A stretch of DNA of 64,000 bases from the NCBI GenBank assembly GCA_944393665.1, contig CALYAX010000002.1:51317-115316 (forward strand), in the 5' to 3' direction. Made by a program: the position numbers and the translations under genes. The notes below the pieces were generated by a model, which ran no database searches, was not told where the DNA came from, and saw only the letters and a list, made by a program, of their open reading frames with translations. Shown here piece after piece: positions 7,994 to 15,752 of the stretch. Position 1 is the first letter of the stretch; every line of letters starts with the position of its first letter. This stretch comes from an uncultured Alphaproteobacteria bacterium (lineage in GTDB: Bacteria; Pseudomonadota; Alphaproteobacteria; RF32; CAG-239).

Positions 7994-8715
7994 CAGTGTT
8001 CTCCTTCATAAGTAATCGTACGAAAAGCAGCTTCCATGTCATTTTCCGGGGTGATTTTGCGCAGTTCCCCAGGTGTGGTGTCCCGGATCAGTTTGCCGCG
8101 GTTCATCAGAATAACCCGCCCTGCCAGAGCTTCAACCTCCTCCATGATATGGGTAGAAATTAAAACAGTATTGCGGCGGGCATATTCTTTTATAAAATCG
8201 CGGACAGAAAATTTTTGATTAGGATCGAGTCCTTCGGTCGGTTCGTCAAGAATTAAAATCTGCGGGCGGCTTAACAGGGCTCCGGCAATACCGGTGCGCC
8301 GCTTATATCCTTTGGAAAGAGTGTCGCATTTTTGGTTGATGACTTCAGCCAGTCCCAGCGTTTTGACCAGAGATACCAAATTGTCCACAAAGTTCCGGCG
8401 GCTGAGGCCGCGCAGGCAGGCAATAAATTTAAGATATTCATAAACAGTCATTTCCGGATAAAGGGCGCCGTTTTCCGGGACATAAGCGATTTTTGCCAAA
8501 GCGGACCGGCGGTCTTGCCGCAGGTCTGATCCGTTGATTTCAACTGATCCGCAATCAGCTTCCAAAAAGCCGGCAATCAGCCGCATCAGCGTGGTTTTCC
8601 CGGCGCCGTTGGGACCCAGCAGCGCCGTTACGCTGCCCTTATTGAGGCAGCAGTTGATATTATCGACAGCGCGGACCGGCCCGAAAGATTTGGTGAGATT
8701 TTTTATTACCAGCAT
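7993..8715 (-). CDS. ABC transporter ATP-binding protein, GldA-like
   Basis: 240 residues with all nucleotide-binding-domain motifs: Walker A GPNGAGKT (34-41), signature LSKGYK (133-138), Walker B ILILDEP (153-159) and the switch His in STHIMEE (about 189). The signature begins LSKG rather than LSGG, which is frequent in ABC-2 exporters of this type. It is the first gene of a five-gene minus-strand operon (ATPase, permease, GldG-like, DUF4340, histidine kinase) and is divergent from the mlaD pair across about 150 AT-rich bases. Confidence 0.9.
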   Translation of the reverse strand: MLVIKNLTKSFGPVRAVDNINCCLNKGSVTALLGPNGAGKTTLMRLIAGFLEADCGSVEINGSDLRQDRRSALAKIAYVPENGALYPEMTVYEYLKFIACLRGLSRRNFVDNLVSLVKTLGLAEVINQKCDTLSKGYKRRTGIAGALLSRPQILILDEPTEGLDPNQKFSVRDFIKEYARRNTVLISTHIMEEVEALAGRVILMNRGKLIRDTTPGELRKITPENDMEAAFRTITYEGEH

Positions 8716-8800
8716 AATCGGCTTTCAGTTGTTATATTTGCTTTATCTTAACAAATTATTTTTAAATTTTAACAATTATTTTCAAAATTCAAAATCATTG

Positions 8801-8829
8801 GTGACAAAATATTTATTTTACATTATTTA
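8801..8829 (+). promoter_or_regulatory. Possible promoter of the mlaD pair
   Basis: GTGACA at 8801-8806, a 17-base spacer, then TATTTA at 8824-8829, about 35 bases before the first mlaD ATG. The whole divergent spacer is AT-rich, so this is only a plausible match. Confidence 0.3.
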
Positions 8830-8862
8830 TATAAGTGATTCAGAATCTGTTTTGGAGCGGTT

Positions 8863-9396
8863 ATGAAAATTAAAGAAGTATACAGCAAAGACGAAGAAAA
8901 ATCGCTGAAAGTCGGATTGTGGGTTGCTTTGAGCCTGGTTTTGGTTACCGGGCTGGTTGCAACCGCACGTTCCAAAGTTTCACATCTGGAAGACGGCAAA
9001 TATTATGCCGTGCAGGCCCGGTTTAACCGTACCGACGGTTTGCTGGTGGGTGACCTGGTGCGTCTGGCCGGAATGAATGTCGGCAAGGTTGTCGACGCCA
9101 AGCTGGGCGACGGGTATAAAGCTGTCCTGACCCTGGAGATCAATGATAAGTTTAAACTTCCCGATGACAGCAGCGCCTCAATTGTCAGTTCCGGCATCAT
9201 GGGACCGAAGTATATAGAAATCGAGCCCGGCGGGTCGGAAGACATGATTGCTCCGGGCGGAGAGTTTTCGTATACTCAGGACGCCATGGTGATTGAAGAA
9301 CTGCTTGACCGTATTGTCAGTATCGGAAAAGCTAACCGCAATAAACAAAACAAGCCCTGCCCCGAATGTCCGGCAGCCGCTGACAGCAAGAAATAA
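8863..9396 (+). CDS. mlaD: MlaD/MCE-domain phospholipid transport protein, copy 1
   Basis: 177 residues: cytoplasmic N-terminus, one transmembrane helix (about 18-35) and one MCE domain (about 45-122, with GLLVGDLVRLAGMNVGKV and SSGIMGPKYIEIEPGG). MlaD is the periplasmic substrate-binding subunit of the Mla system that shuttles phospholipids between the two membranes. The C-terminal tail ends in CPECPAAADSKK, whose Cys pair is unusual for the family. GGAG precedes the ATG. A second mlaD follows after 16 bases. The ABC subunits MlaE and MlaF are not in this window. Confidence 0.88.
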   Translation: MKIKEVYSKDEEKSLKVGLWVALSLVLVTGLVATARSKVSHLEDGKYYAVQARFNRTDGLLVGDLVRLAGMNVGKVVDAKLGDGYKAVLTLEINDKFKLPDDSSASIVSSGIMGPKYIEIEPGGSEDMIAPGGEFSYTQDAMVIEELLDRIVSIGKANRNKQNKPCPECPAAADSKK

Positions 9397-9412
9397 TTAA
9401 GGAGAATTTCAG

Positions 9413-9874
9413 ATGAATAAACGTCCGGTAGAAACCATTATGGGGCTGGTTGTGATTGCCGTTGCCGCCTTTTTTGCTTATTTTGCCTATAATGTTTCAG
9501 ATTTACAGGTGGTTAAGGGGTATAATGTGACGGCCCGTTTTTTGAAGGTCGGCGGTTTGACTGTGGGATCAGATGTCCGGATTAACGGAATTAAGGTCGG
9601 TACGGTTGTCGGACAGGATTTGGACGATGAGGATTATACTGCCGAAGTTAAAATGAGCCTGTCTTCCAATGTTCCGCTGCCGGTTGACAGCGAGGCTTCG
9701 ATTGTCAGCGACGGTCTGGTCGGTGATAAATTTATTAAAATTGAGCCGGGCCATGCAAAAGAGATGCTTAAAAACGGCGATGTGATTAAAAATACCAAAG
9801 ATTTCAAAACTCTGGAAGATATGGTCGGCGAAATTATCTTTATGGTGACAGACAATGGTTCGGAAAATAAGTAA
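9413..9874 (+). CDS. MlaD/MCE-domain phospholipid transport protein, copy 2
   Basis: 153 residues, the same layout as its upstream neighbour: one transmembrane helix (about 8-27) and one MCE domain (about 37-115, with GLTVGSDVRINGIKVGTV and SDGLVGDKFIKIEPG). The two copies are clearly paralogous but diverged, and this one is shorter with no Cys-containing tail. Strong ribosome-binding site (AAGGAG). Its last 20 bases overlap the DUF2155 gene in another frame. An alphaproteobacterial mlaD normally lies directly upstream of the DUF2155 gene, so this copy is probably the ancestral one. Confidence 0.88.
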   Translation: MNKRPVETIMGLVVIAVAAFFAYFAYNVSDLQVVKGYNVTARFLKVGGLTVGSDVRINGIKVGTVVGQDLDDEDYTAEVKMSLSSNVPLPVDSEASIVSDGLVGDKFIKIEPGHAKEMLKNGDVIKNTKDFKTLEDMVGEIIFMVTDNGSENK

Positions 9875-10892
9875 TCTTTTAGCCGGAACAGCCTTATGTT
9901 CTGTTCTGCTGGCCGGTGTTGCCGGAGCCAGGGAAATTCAAACCAACATGGCCCGCATGCAGGCAATGGACAAAGTAACCGGGAAAGTCAGCGAGATTGA
10001 TGTTCCGGTCAATGGGGAAACGGTTTTCGGAAGCTTTTCGATCGTGGTCCGTTACTGTGCGACCCGTTCTCCGGAAGAAACACCGGAAAACTTTGCTTTT
10101 GTCGATGTTGTTGACAACTATAAAACCGAAACCCCGGTTAATGTCTTTAAAGGCTGGATGATGTCATCTTCTCCGGCGCTGAATGCCGTTGAACATCCGA
10201 TTTATGATGTCTGGCTGTTGAAATGTTATGACGGGGACACCAGCAAAATGAAGCTGTTAACAGCCGAAGAGCTGAAAACCCGCGACGAAACGATTAAAGC
10301 CCGGCCCAAAACCGACCAATTGTCGGCTGAAGCCCGCAAAGCCCTGGAAGATGAGCAGCGGGCCGCCGAGGAAGCCGAAAGAGCCAAACAGGCTGACGCT
10401 CTCAAAGCTGCTGAAATAACGGAAACACCTGCCGAAGAAATTCCGGAAGCTGCAAAGCCGGCATTTGTTGAACCGGTTGCTTTGGCTCCGGTTGAAGGCG
10501 CTCCCCAGCCGCTGTTTGTTCCGACTGTTCCGACAGAAGCTGTTGCAGTTCCGGCCGGGGCTGCAGAACCGGTTAATGCAGTGCTGCCGGCGGCAGAGGT
10601 ATCTGTTACGGAAGATAAGGCTGTGGAAGTTAATCTCCCTGTTGAAACCGTTAATACAGTTGAAACAGAAATTTCAGGAAATGCTGTGGTTCCCATGTCC
10701 CCGGAACGTGAAGTTTTTGATCAGGATCTCTCCGAATCGTCAGCCGGACAGATGGCGGAAGATGGTTTGCTGCTTCCCGAGGCGGCAACTCAACCGGCTG
10801 ATGTTGAGGAACAGCCGGCCCAGCTGATTAAATTTGAAGATGAGATTGAGGAAGACAGTTTTGATATTGATGCCGAGGCATTGGCAAATTAA
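9855..10892 (+). CDS. DUF2155 protein with a long Ala/Pro/Glu-rich C-terminal extension
   Basis: 345 residues: a signal peptide (about 1-25, cut near AGA-RE), a DUF2155 domain (about 30-130, with KVTGKVSEIDVPVNG, the RYCATRSPEE motif and VFKGWMMSSSPALNAVEHP), then about 215 residues of acidic low-complexity sequence rich in Ala, Pro, Glu and Val. Typical DUF2155 proteins are far shorter, so the tail is extra; it may span the periplasm or tether to another component. DUF2155 proteins are predicted periplasmic and their function is unknown. The start overlaps mlaD copy 2 by 20 bases, which implies coupling. Confidence 0.85.
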   Translation: MVRKISNLLAGTALCSVLLAGVAGAREIQTNMARMQAMDKVTGKVSEIDVPVNGETVFGSFSIVVRYCATRSPEETPENFAFVDVVDNYKTETPVNVFKGWMMSSSPALNAVEHPIYDVWLLKCYDGDTSKMKLLTAEELKTRDETIKARPKTDQLSAEARKALEDEQRAAEEAERAKQADALKAAEITETPAEEIPEAAKPAFVEPVALAPVEGAPQPLFVPTVPTEAVAVPAGAAEPVNAVLPAAEVSVTEDKAVEVNLPVETVNTVETEISGNAVVPMSPEREVFDQDLSESSAGQMAEDGLLLPEAATQPADVEEQPAQLIKFEDEIEEDSFDIDAEALAN

Positions 10893-10905
10893 AAGTCTTC
10901 ATAAG

Positions 10906-10944
10906 AAAGTCCCCGGTCCTGAAAGGTTCCGGGGACTTTTTATT
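10906..10944 (+). terminator. Terminator after the mla/DUF2155 operon
   Basis: Arms AAAGTCCCCGG and CCGGGGACTTT around a short loop, followed by TTATTTTG. It lies 13 bases after the DUF2155 stop codon. It may also serve trkH, which ends convergently at 10988. Confidence 0.85.
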
Positions 10945-10987
10945 TTGTCGCTGCCTTATAGAAAATCCCGGGTTTGTCCGGCGATAT

Positions 10988-12421
10988 TTATCTCCAAAAA
11001 CTTTTGGTAAAGATAACTAAAATTGTCATGACTTCCAAACGGCCCAGCAGCATGGTGAAAGCCAGCAGATATTTGGGGAAATCACCAAGGGTACTGTAAT
11101 TGCCTGACGGGCCGATAATATTGCCAATGCCGGGACCTGAATTGGTTATGCAGGCAATAACCGCACTGAAAGAGGTCGTAAAATCAAGCCCGGTGAGAGA
11201 TACCAGCAGCGTCAAAACAATAACGCTTAAACTATAAGCCGCTAAAAAGATAAAGATGGAATTAGCCACCTCTGAATTGATAATACTGCTGCCTATTTTA
11301 ATCGGGACCATGCGGTTGGGTTCGGTGGTGGTTATAAAAGCCCGTTTGAGTGAGGCAAAAACAATCTGCCAGCGGTAAATTTTAATGGAACCGGCCGTTG
11401 ATCCGGTGCAGCCGCCGGTAAGCGCAAAAACGATAAAAGCTGTCCCCGCGAAGGCACCCCATTTCAGGTAATCTGTTGAAACATAGCCGGTTGAGGTGAC
11501 TATTGAAGTGATATTGAATGCCGCGTAGCGCAGAGCCGTCGTAAAATCATAAATTCCGTTCCAGTTAAGCCAAATAGTCATAAATAAAATATAAGCGGCT
11601 AATACTTTCAGAAAGGTGAAAACCTGAACCGAACGCAGAGAATGGATATTATGGGTGGCCAGCAAACTGTGGTAAAAAGTCAGCGGAATAGCGCCCAAAA
11701 TCATAAAAAAGGTAATTGTCCAGTCAATGGCGGCAGAATTGTAATAGCCGATGGAAGCATTCTTGGTTGACAGTCCGCCGGTTGCAATTGTCGAATTGGC
11801 ATGGCAAAAGGCATCGAACCAGTTCATTCCCGCCAGACGCAGGGAAATAAAACAAACCGCAATCAAGGTGACGTAAACAAAGATAATCCGTTTGGCAATA
11901 TAGCTTATCTTGGGCATAAATTTTTCATTAACGTCGGAATTTTCACGCTGAAAAATCTGCATTCCGCCGATGCCGAGAAAAGGCAGCATGGCAATTGCAA
12001 AAATAACAATCCCTACCCCGCCGAGACCGTTCAGCAAGGCCCGCCACAGCAAAACTGATTTGGGAAGGGCTTCAACATTGGCATATATCGTGGCGCCGGT
12101 CGTACTGATTCCGGAAGCCGCTTCAAAAACGGCGTCGGCGGGGGCGGTTCCGTAGAGCATAAAAGGAATCGCTGCCAGCAAAGCGACCGAAAACCAGCTG
12201 ATGGCCGTCAGCAGATAGGCCTGTTGAAGAGTTACCTTATTAATTTTGTTATTGTTGGCTAAAAACAGCGACAGGCCGATAAATACCGATATAATCGACG
12301 AGGTAATAAAATAAGACCAGTTGCTGCCGGTAGTGATAATGTCGAGCGCGGCGGGAAACAGCATTGCCAGACCGAGAACGCTGATAAAGTAACCGCTGAT
12401 CATTAATACCGGCTGCCACAT
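10988..12421 (-). CDS. trkH: Trk-type potassium uptake channel subunit TrkH
   Basis: 477 residues of polytopic inner-membrane protein. The four pore-loop half-filters of the TrkH/KtrB fold are visible in order: SGISTTGA, NSTIATGGL, VTSTGYVS and TNSGPGIG, each with the conserved Gly that lines the K+ filter. It takes up potassium and is gated by the cytoplasmic regulator TrkA, encoded far away at 38306. It follows the nuclease-fold gene by 22 bases on the same strand. Full length for the family. Confidence 0.93.
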   Translation of the reverse strand: MWQPVLMISGYFISVLGLAMLFPAALDIITTGSNWSYFITSSIISVFIGLSLFLANNNKINKVTLQQAYLLTAISWFSVALLAAIPFMLYGTAPADAVFEAASGISTTGATIYANVEALPKSVLLWRALLNGLGGVGIVIFAIAMLPFLGIGGMQIFQRENSDVNEKFMPKISYIAKRIIFVYVTLIAVCFISLRLAGMNWFDAFCHANSTIATGGLSTKNASIGYYNSAAIDWTITFFMILGAIPLTFYHSLLATHNIHSLRSVQVFTFLKVLAAYILFMTIWLNWNGIYDFTTALRYAAFNITSIVTSTGYVSTDYLKWGAFAGTAFIVFALTGGCTGSTAGSIKIYRWQIVFASLKRAFITTTEPNRMVPIKIGSSIINSEVANSIFIFLAAYSLSVIVLTLLVSLTGLDFTTSFSAVIACITNSGPGIGNIIGPSGNYSTLGDFPKYLLAFTMLLGRLEVMTILVIFTKSFWR

Positions 12422-12443
12422 GGCTTTACCTTTCTGTTACGGT

Positions 12444-13268
12444 TTAGTCGAGGGCTACGTTTTTAGAATAGTTCCCGTCGACCAGGGCTTTGTTGAGGTT
12501 GGTTTTGCCTGCAGAACAAATACCGGTGGCAATACCCTGATAAGTATAAGCCTCAATAACGCAATCAACCGGCCGGCCGTTAATGGTGTGAATCAAAAAG
12601 TTTTTGGCAATGCGGCCCTTTTCGGTATTTGGATTGACATATATTCCGTAAAGGAAAATGGTTTCGCCGTTAATTTTGATTTCATTGGCATTAACAATCT
12701 GGGCCAGTCCGCTGATATTCTTAGCTTCGCTGACATAAACCAGATTCAGTTTCTTTTTGGCCGGCTGTTCCGGCCGGGCAGCCATTTGTTTTCCATCTGT
12801 TGAAGAGGTTGCCGGCAGTGGTTTCTGAGCTGCCGCGTCAGACTGGCGCGAGGCATTTTGCACCATAATATCAACTGCAACAGGCGCTGATTTAGCCCGT
12901 TCAAAAGTTTTGCGGCGGACATCTTTAACCGGCATATCAACCACTTTAGCCGCCGGCGCGTTTTTGTCAGCGGGAGAAGAAATTGAAAAAGCCGGCATTT
13001 CGATATTGGGAAGCATATTTTTGGTTTTGTCAGAAACCATGGTTGAAACGCTGCTGGTCGAAGATTTGATTTTTGACCAGTACCAGGTATGGACTTCAGC
13101 CGGTTTTACGCCGCGGAAAGTTGGGGCCAGGTATAAAACCGCCACAATCAGCAAAAACCACAGGGGTTTGCGCAAAGGCCACAGTAAAAACATGGCCAGC
13201 TTATGAAATACTTTGGCCCAGCCTTTGGTCGGGCCGATTGCCTCATCGTCTCGGTTGCGTCTTAACAT
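12444..13268 (-). CDS. Membrane-anchored protein with a nuclease-like (SNase-fold) C-terminus
   Basis: 274 residues: a cytoplasmic N-terminus, one transmembrane helix (about 29-47), a low-complexity Ala/Lys/Ser linker (about 60-170) and a C-terminal segment (about 185-274) with the strand order of staphylococcal-nuclease-like domains: INGETIFLYGI, then GRIAKNFLIHTINGRPVDC, then GICSAGKTNLNKALVDGN. The Arg-Gly usually found before the VAxC strand is replaced by QGIATGIC, so catalysis is doubtful and a binding role may be more likely. Its start overlaps the end of metG by 7 bases. Confidence 0.6.
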   Translation of the reverse strand: MLRRNRDDEAIGPTKGWAKVFHKLAMFLLWPLRKPLWFLLIVAVLYLAPTFRGVKPAEVHTWYWSKIKSSTSSVSTMVSDKTKNMLPNIEMPAFSISSPADKNAPAAKVVDMPVKDVRRKTFERAKSAPVAVDIMVQNASRQSDAAAQKPLPATSSTDGKQMAARPEQPAKKKLNLVYVSEAKNISGLAQIVNANEIKINGETIFLYGIYVNPNTEKGRIAKNFLIHTINGRPVDCVIEAYTYQGIATGICSAGKTNLNKALVDGNYSKNVALD

Positions 13269-14962
13269 GTTGTACTTCCATATTTTTGTTTTAATTCTTC
13301 AATTCTTTCCGGTGTTATCCGTTCAAACAGCGGGTCTCCCACCGTAAAGGGCTGTCCGGGCTGCAATGCAGTCATTTCTCTGGCAACATCAAAATCTTTT
13401 AATCCTGGAAGGTCTGATGTCTTTAAGCCAAAACGCTGCAGCATTGCCTCGCTGGTTTCCGGCATCACCGGCGCGCTGAGAGCTGCAAAGATACGAATCA
13501 GATTCATGCAGATACGCAAAATGGCGGCTGCCCGCAGAGGATCGGTTTTAATAACCGTCCAAGGTTCGGCAACGGTAATATAGTTGTTGCCTTCTACCCA
13601 GATTGCCCGCAGTTCGTTGAGAGCTTTGCGAAATTCCATCTCATTCATATATTTAAGATAATCGTTAATCCGGGTTTGCAAATTGGCAAAAAGATCATTT
13701 TCTAAGGCAGTCAGCTCACCGCCGGCAGGAACCGTGTCGCCGATTTTTGAAGAAGTCATTTTCAAAACGCGGGAAACAAAGTTGCCCAAAACGCCGTTAA
13801 GATCTTTGTTAATGACCGAAGCAAACAGATCGAAGCTAAAAGAAGAGTCCGAACTTTCCGGGGCATTGGACATCAGCCAGTAGCGCCAGTAATCGGCGGG
13901 AAACTCCTGAACGGCATCACCGGCAAAAATGCCGCGTTTTTCCGATTTGGAAAATTTTCCGCCCTCAAAAGTCAAATAGCTCATCCCTTTCAGGTAGTCG
14001 ACAAAAGTCCAGTCTTCTCCGGTGGCCAGCAGGGTTGCCGGGAAAGAAATAGAATGGAACGGAACGTTATCTTTACCCATAAATTCCACATAACGGACAT
14101 CTTTTGCCCCCAGCCACCAGTCTTTCCAATTGCGGTTTTCCGGCTGCTCGTCCGCCCATTGTTTGGTGATTCCCATATACCCGATGGGAGCATCAAACCA
14201 GACATAAAAGACTTTATCTTCAAATCCGGGTTTGTTGACTTTAAATCCCCACTTAAGGTCGCGGGTGATACAACGCGGCTGCAGACCTTCTTTGAGCCAT
14301 TTCTGAGCAATAGAATAAGCGACATCGGGCCAGAAAGGCTCTTTGGTTTTTATCCATTCTGCAAGGCGCTGTTCCACCATAGGCAGTTTCAGAAACAGGT
14401 GTTTGGTTTCCCTCACCTCCAGATTGGTGGAGCCGGAGATGGTAGAACGCGGATTAATCAAATCTGTGGGCTCAAGCACTTTGGTGCAGTTTTCGCACTG
14501 GTCACCGCGGGCTTTATCATAACCGCAGTGCGGACAGGTTCCGGTGACATAACGGTCGGGCAGAAACCGATCATCATCAATTGAGAAAATTTGTTTGATG
14601 CTTTTCTCTTCAATATAACCATTCTCATCAATTTTAGAGAAAATATGATTAACCAGTTCTTCATTCTGGGGGCTGCTGGTGCGGCCGAAATAGTCAAATG
14701 ATAAATTAAAGGCGCGGTAGGTTTCACGATGAAGCGCATGATATTTGTCGCAATAAGCCGAAACCTCCAGTCCTTCTTTGGCGGCGCCAACTTCCGAAGG
14801 AGTGCCGTGTTCATCGGTTCCGCAGATATAAAGAACTTCATTGCCTAACATTCGATTAAACCGCGCATAGACGTCCGAGGGAAGCAGACAGCCGACAATG
14901 TGGCCCAGGTGGGGCACACCGTTGACGTACGGCAATGCAGAGGTAATCAAAACTTTAGACAT
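13262..14962 (-). CDS. metG: Methionyl-tRNA synthetase, zinc-containing MetG1 type
   Basis: 566 residues. It charges tRNA-Met and initiator tRNA. Class I signatures are HLGH (18-21, the HIGH motif) and KFSKS (336-340, the KMSKS loop). The insertion carries a four-Cys zinc knuckle (Cys143, 146, 156, 159: CPHC and CENC), and the surroundings (FLPDRYVTGTC, DLINPRSTISG) follow E. coli-type MetG1. Alphaproteobacteria usually have a shorter form encoded between holB and tatD; here that slot is empty (see 20061-20071). There is no C-terminal tRNA-binding domain. It is the first gene of a minus-strand run with the nuclease-fold gene and trkH. Confidence 0.95.
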   Translation of the reverse strand: MSKVLITSALPYVNGVPHLGHIVGCLLPSDVYARFNRMLGNEVLYICGTDEHGTPSEVGAAKEGLEVSAYCDKYHALHRETYRAFNLSFDYFGRTSSPQNEELVNHIFSKIDENGYIEEKSIKQIFSIDDDRFLPDRYVTGTCPHCGYDKARGDQCENCTKVLEPTDLINPRSTISGSTNLEVRETKHLFLKLPMVEQRLAEWIKTKEPFWPDVAYSIAQKWLKEGLQPRCITRDLKWGFKVNKPGFEDKVFYVWFDAPIGYMGITKQWADEQPENRNWKDWWLGAKDVRYVEFMGKDNVPFHSISFPATLLATGEDWTFVDYLKGMSYLTFEGGKFSKSEKRGIFAGDAVQEFPADYWRYWLMSNAPESSDSSFSFDLFASVINKDLNGVLGNFVSRVLKMTSSKIGDTVPAGGELTALENDLFANLQTRINDYLKYMNEMEFRKALNELRAIWVEGNNYITVAEPWTVIKTDPLRAAAILRICMNLIRIFAALSAPVMPETSEAMLQRFGLKTSDLPGLKDFDVAREMTALQPGQPFTVGDPLFERITPERIEELKQKYGSTTC

Positions 14963-15175
14963 TCTTAAAATTCTCCATATATCAGTTTTTGTTTTTATTA
15001 ATTAAGCCGTTAGATTTTACAACAAATATATTAATTCTCAAGCCTAAAAACGCTGTCTGATACGGAATTTTTATTTTGTATGTTTTGTCTATTGATTTGG
15101 CGATAAAAGTATGATAGGTCTGGGTTATTCAGTGAAATTATTAATTTTTATTGTTTAATTTAAAAATACAGAATT

Positions 15176-15712
15176 ATGAAAGAGAATTGTATTATAAGCC
15201 CGCTCTGCCAGTTTGAAGGAAACCTTATTACTCAGGTTATTCCTGGCAATTTTAACTGTTTTGAAGATTATGTCTTTATCGGCCAAGAGGGTAAAATGGG
15301 AAACAGCAATACCTTTAAACGGAATACAAAAGTCGGCCAAGAATGTCAGATAGGAAATAATAACTCTTTTGGACACGACTGTGTGGTAAAAAACAAAATT
15401 ATTATCGGCAACAGCTGTACTTTTGAGCCGGGCGTGGAAATTGACGATGATGTCTATATCGGAAACAATGTTACCATCGCTTCCGGCGTCAGTATCGGCA
15501 AAGGCTGTGTTATCAAAAGCGGGGCGACCATCAAGTCTAATCTCGGAGAGGCTTGTAAAATTGCACAAAATGTGGTGATTGAACGCGATGTTGCGATTGG
15601 AAACAATGTCGAAATTACTCCGGGCTGCCATATCAGAAGAAATGATGTGGTTGAGGATAATTTCCTCATTAGCCAGGAAAGAAGAGTATTAAAAACTAAA
15701 AAAGAAGAATAA
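15176..15712 (+). CDS. Left-handed beta-helix (hexapeptide-repeat) protein
   Basis: 178 residues made almost entirely of hexapeptide repeats such as IGNNVT, IASGVS, IGKGCV, IKSGAT, forming a left-handed parallel beta-helix. There is no N- or C-terminal helical domain of the LpxA or WbbJ kinds and no clear catalytic His region, so an acyltransferase role is not shown. The layout recalls gamma-carbonic-anhydrase or dynactin-p25-like trimers. There is no obvious Shine-Dalgarno; the AT-rich upstream 200 bases hold nothing else that I can identify. A strong terminator follows. Confidence 0.7.
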   Translation: MKENCIISPLCQFEGNLITQVIPGNFNCFEDYVFIGQEGKMGNSNTFKRNTKVGQECQIGNNNSFGHDCVVKNKIIIGNSCTFEPGVEIDDDVYIGNNVTIASGVSIGKGCVIKSGATIKSNLGEACKIAQNVVIERDVAIGNNVEITPGCHIRRNDVVEDNFLISQERRVLKTKKEE

Positions 15713-15716
15713 AAAA

Positions 15717-15748
15717 AGAGGCTGTACAGTAGTGTACAGCCTCTTTTG
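15717..15748. terminator. Strong bidirectional terminator
   Basis: Twelve-base-pair perfect arms (AGAGGCTGTACA and TGTACAGCCTCT) around GTAG. A T-run follows on each strand (TTTTG on plus, TTTTTTT on minus). It separates the convergent beta-helix and alcohol-dehydrogenase genes. Confidence 0.9.
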
Positions 15749-15752
15749 TAAA

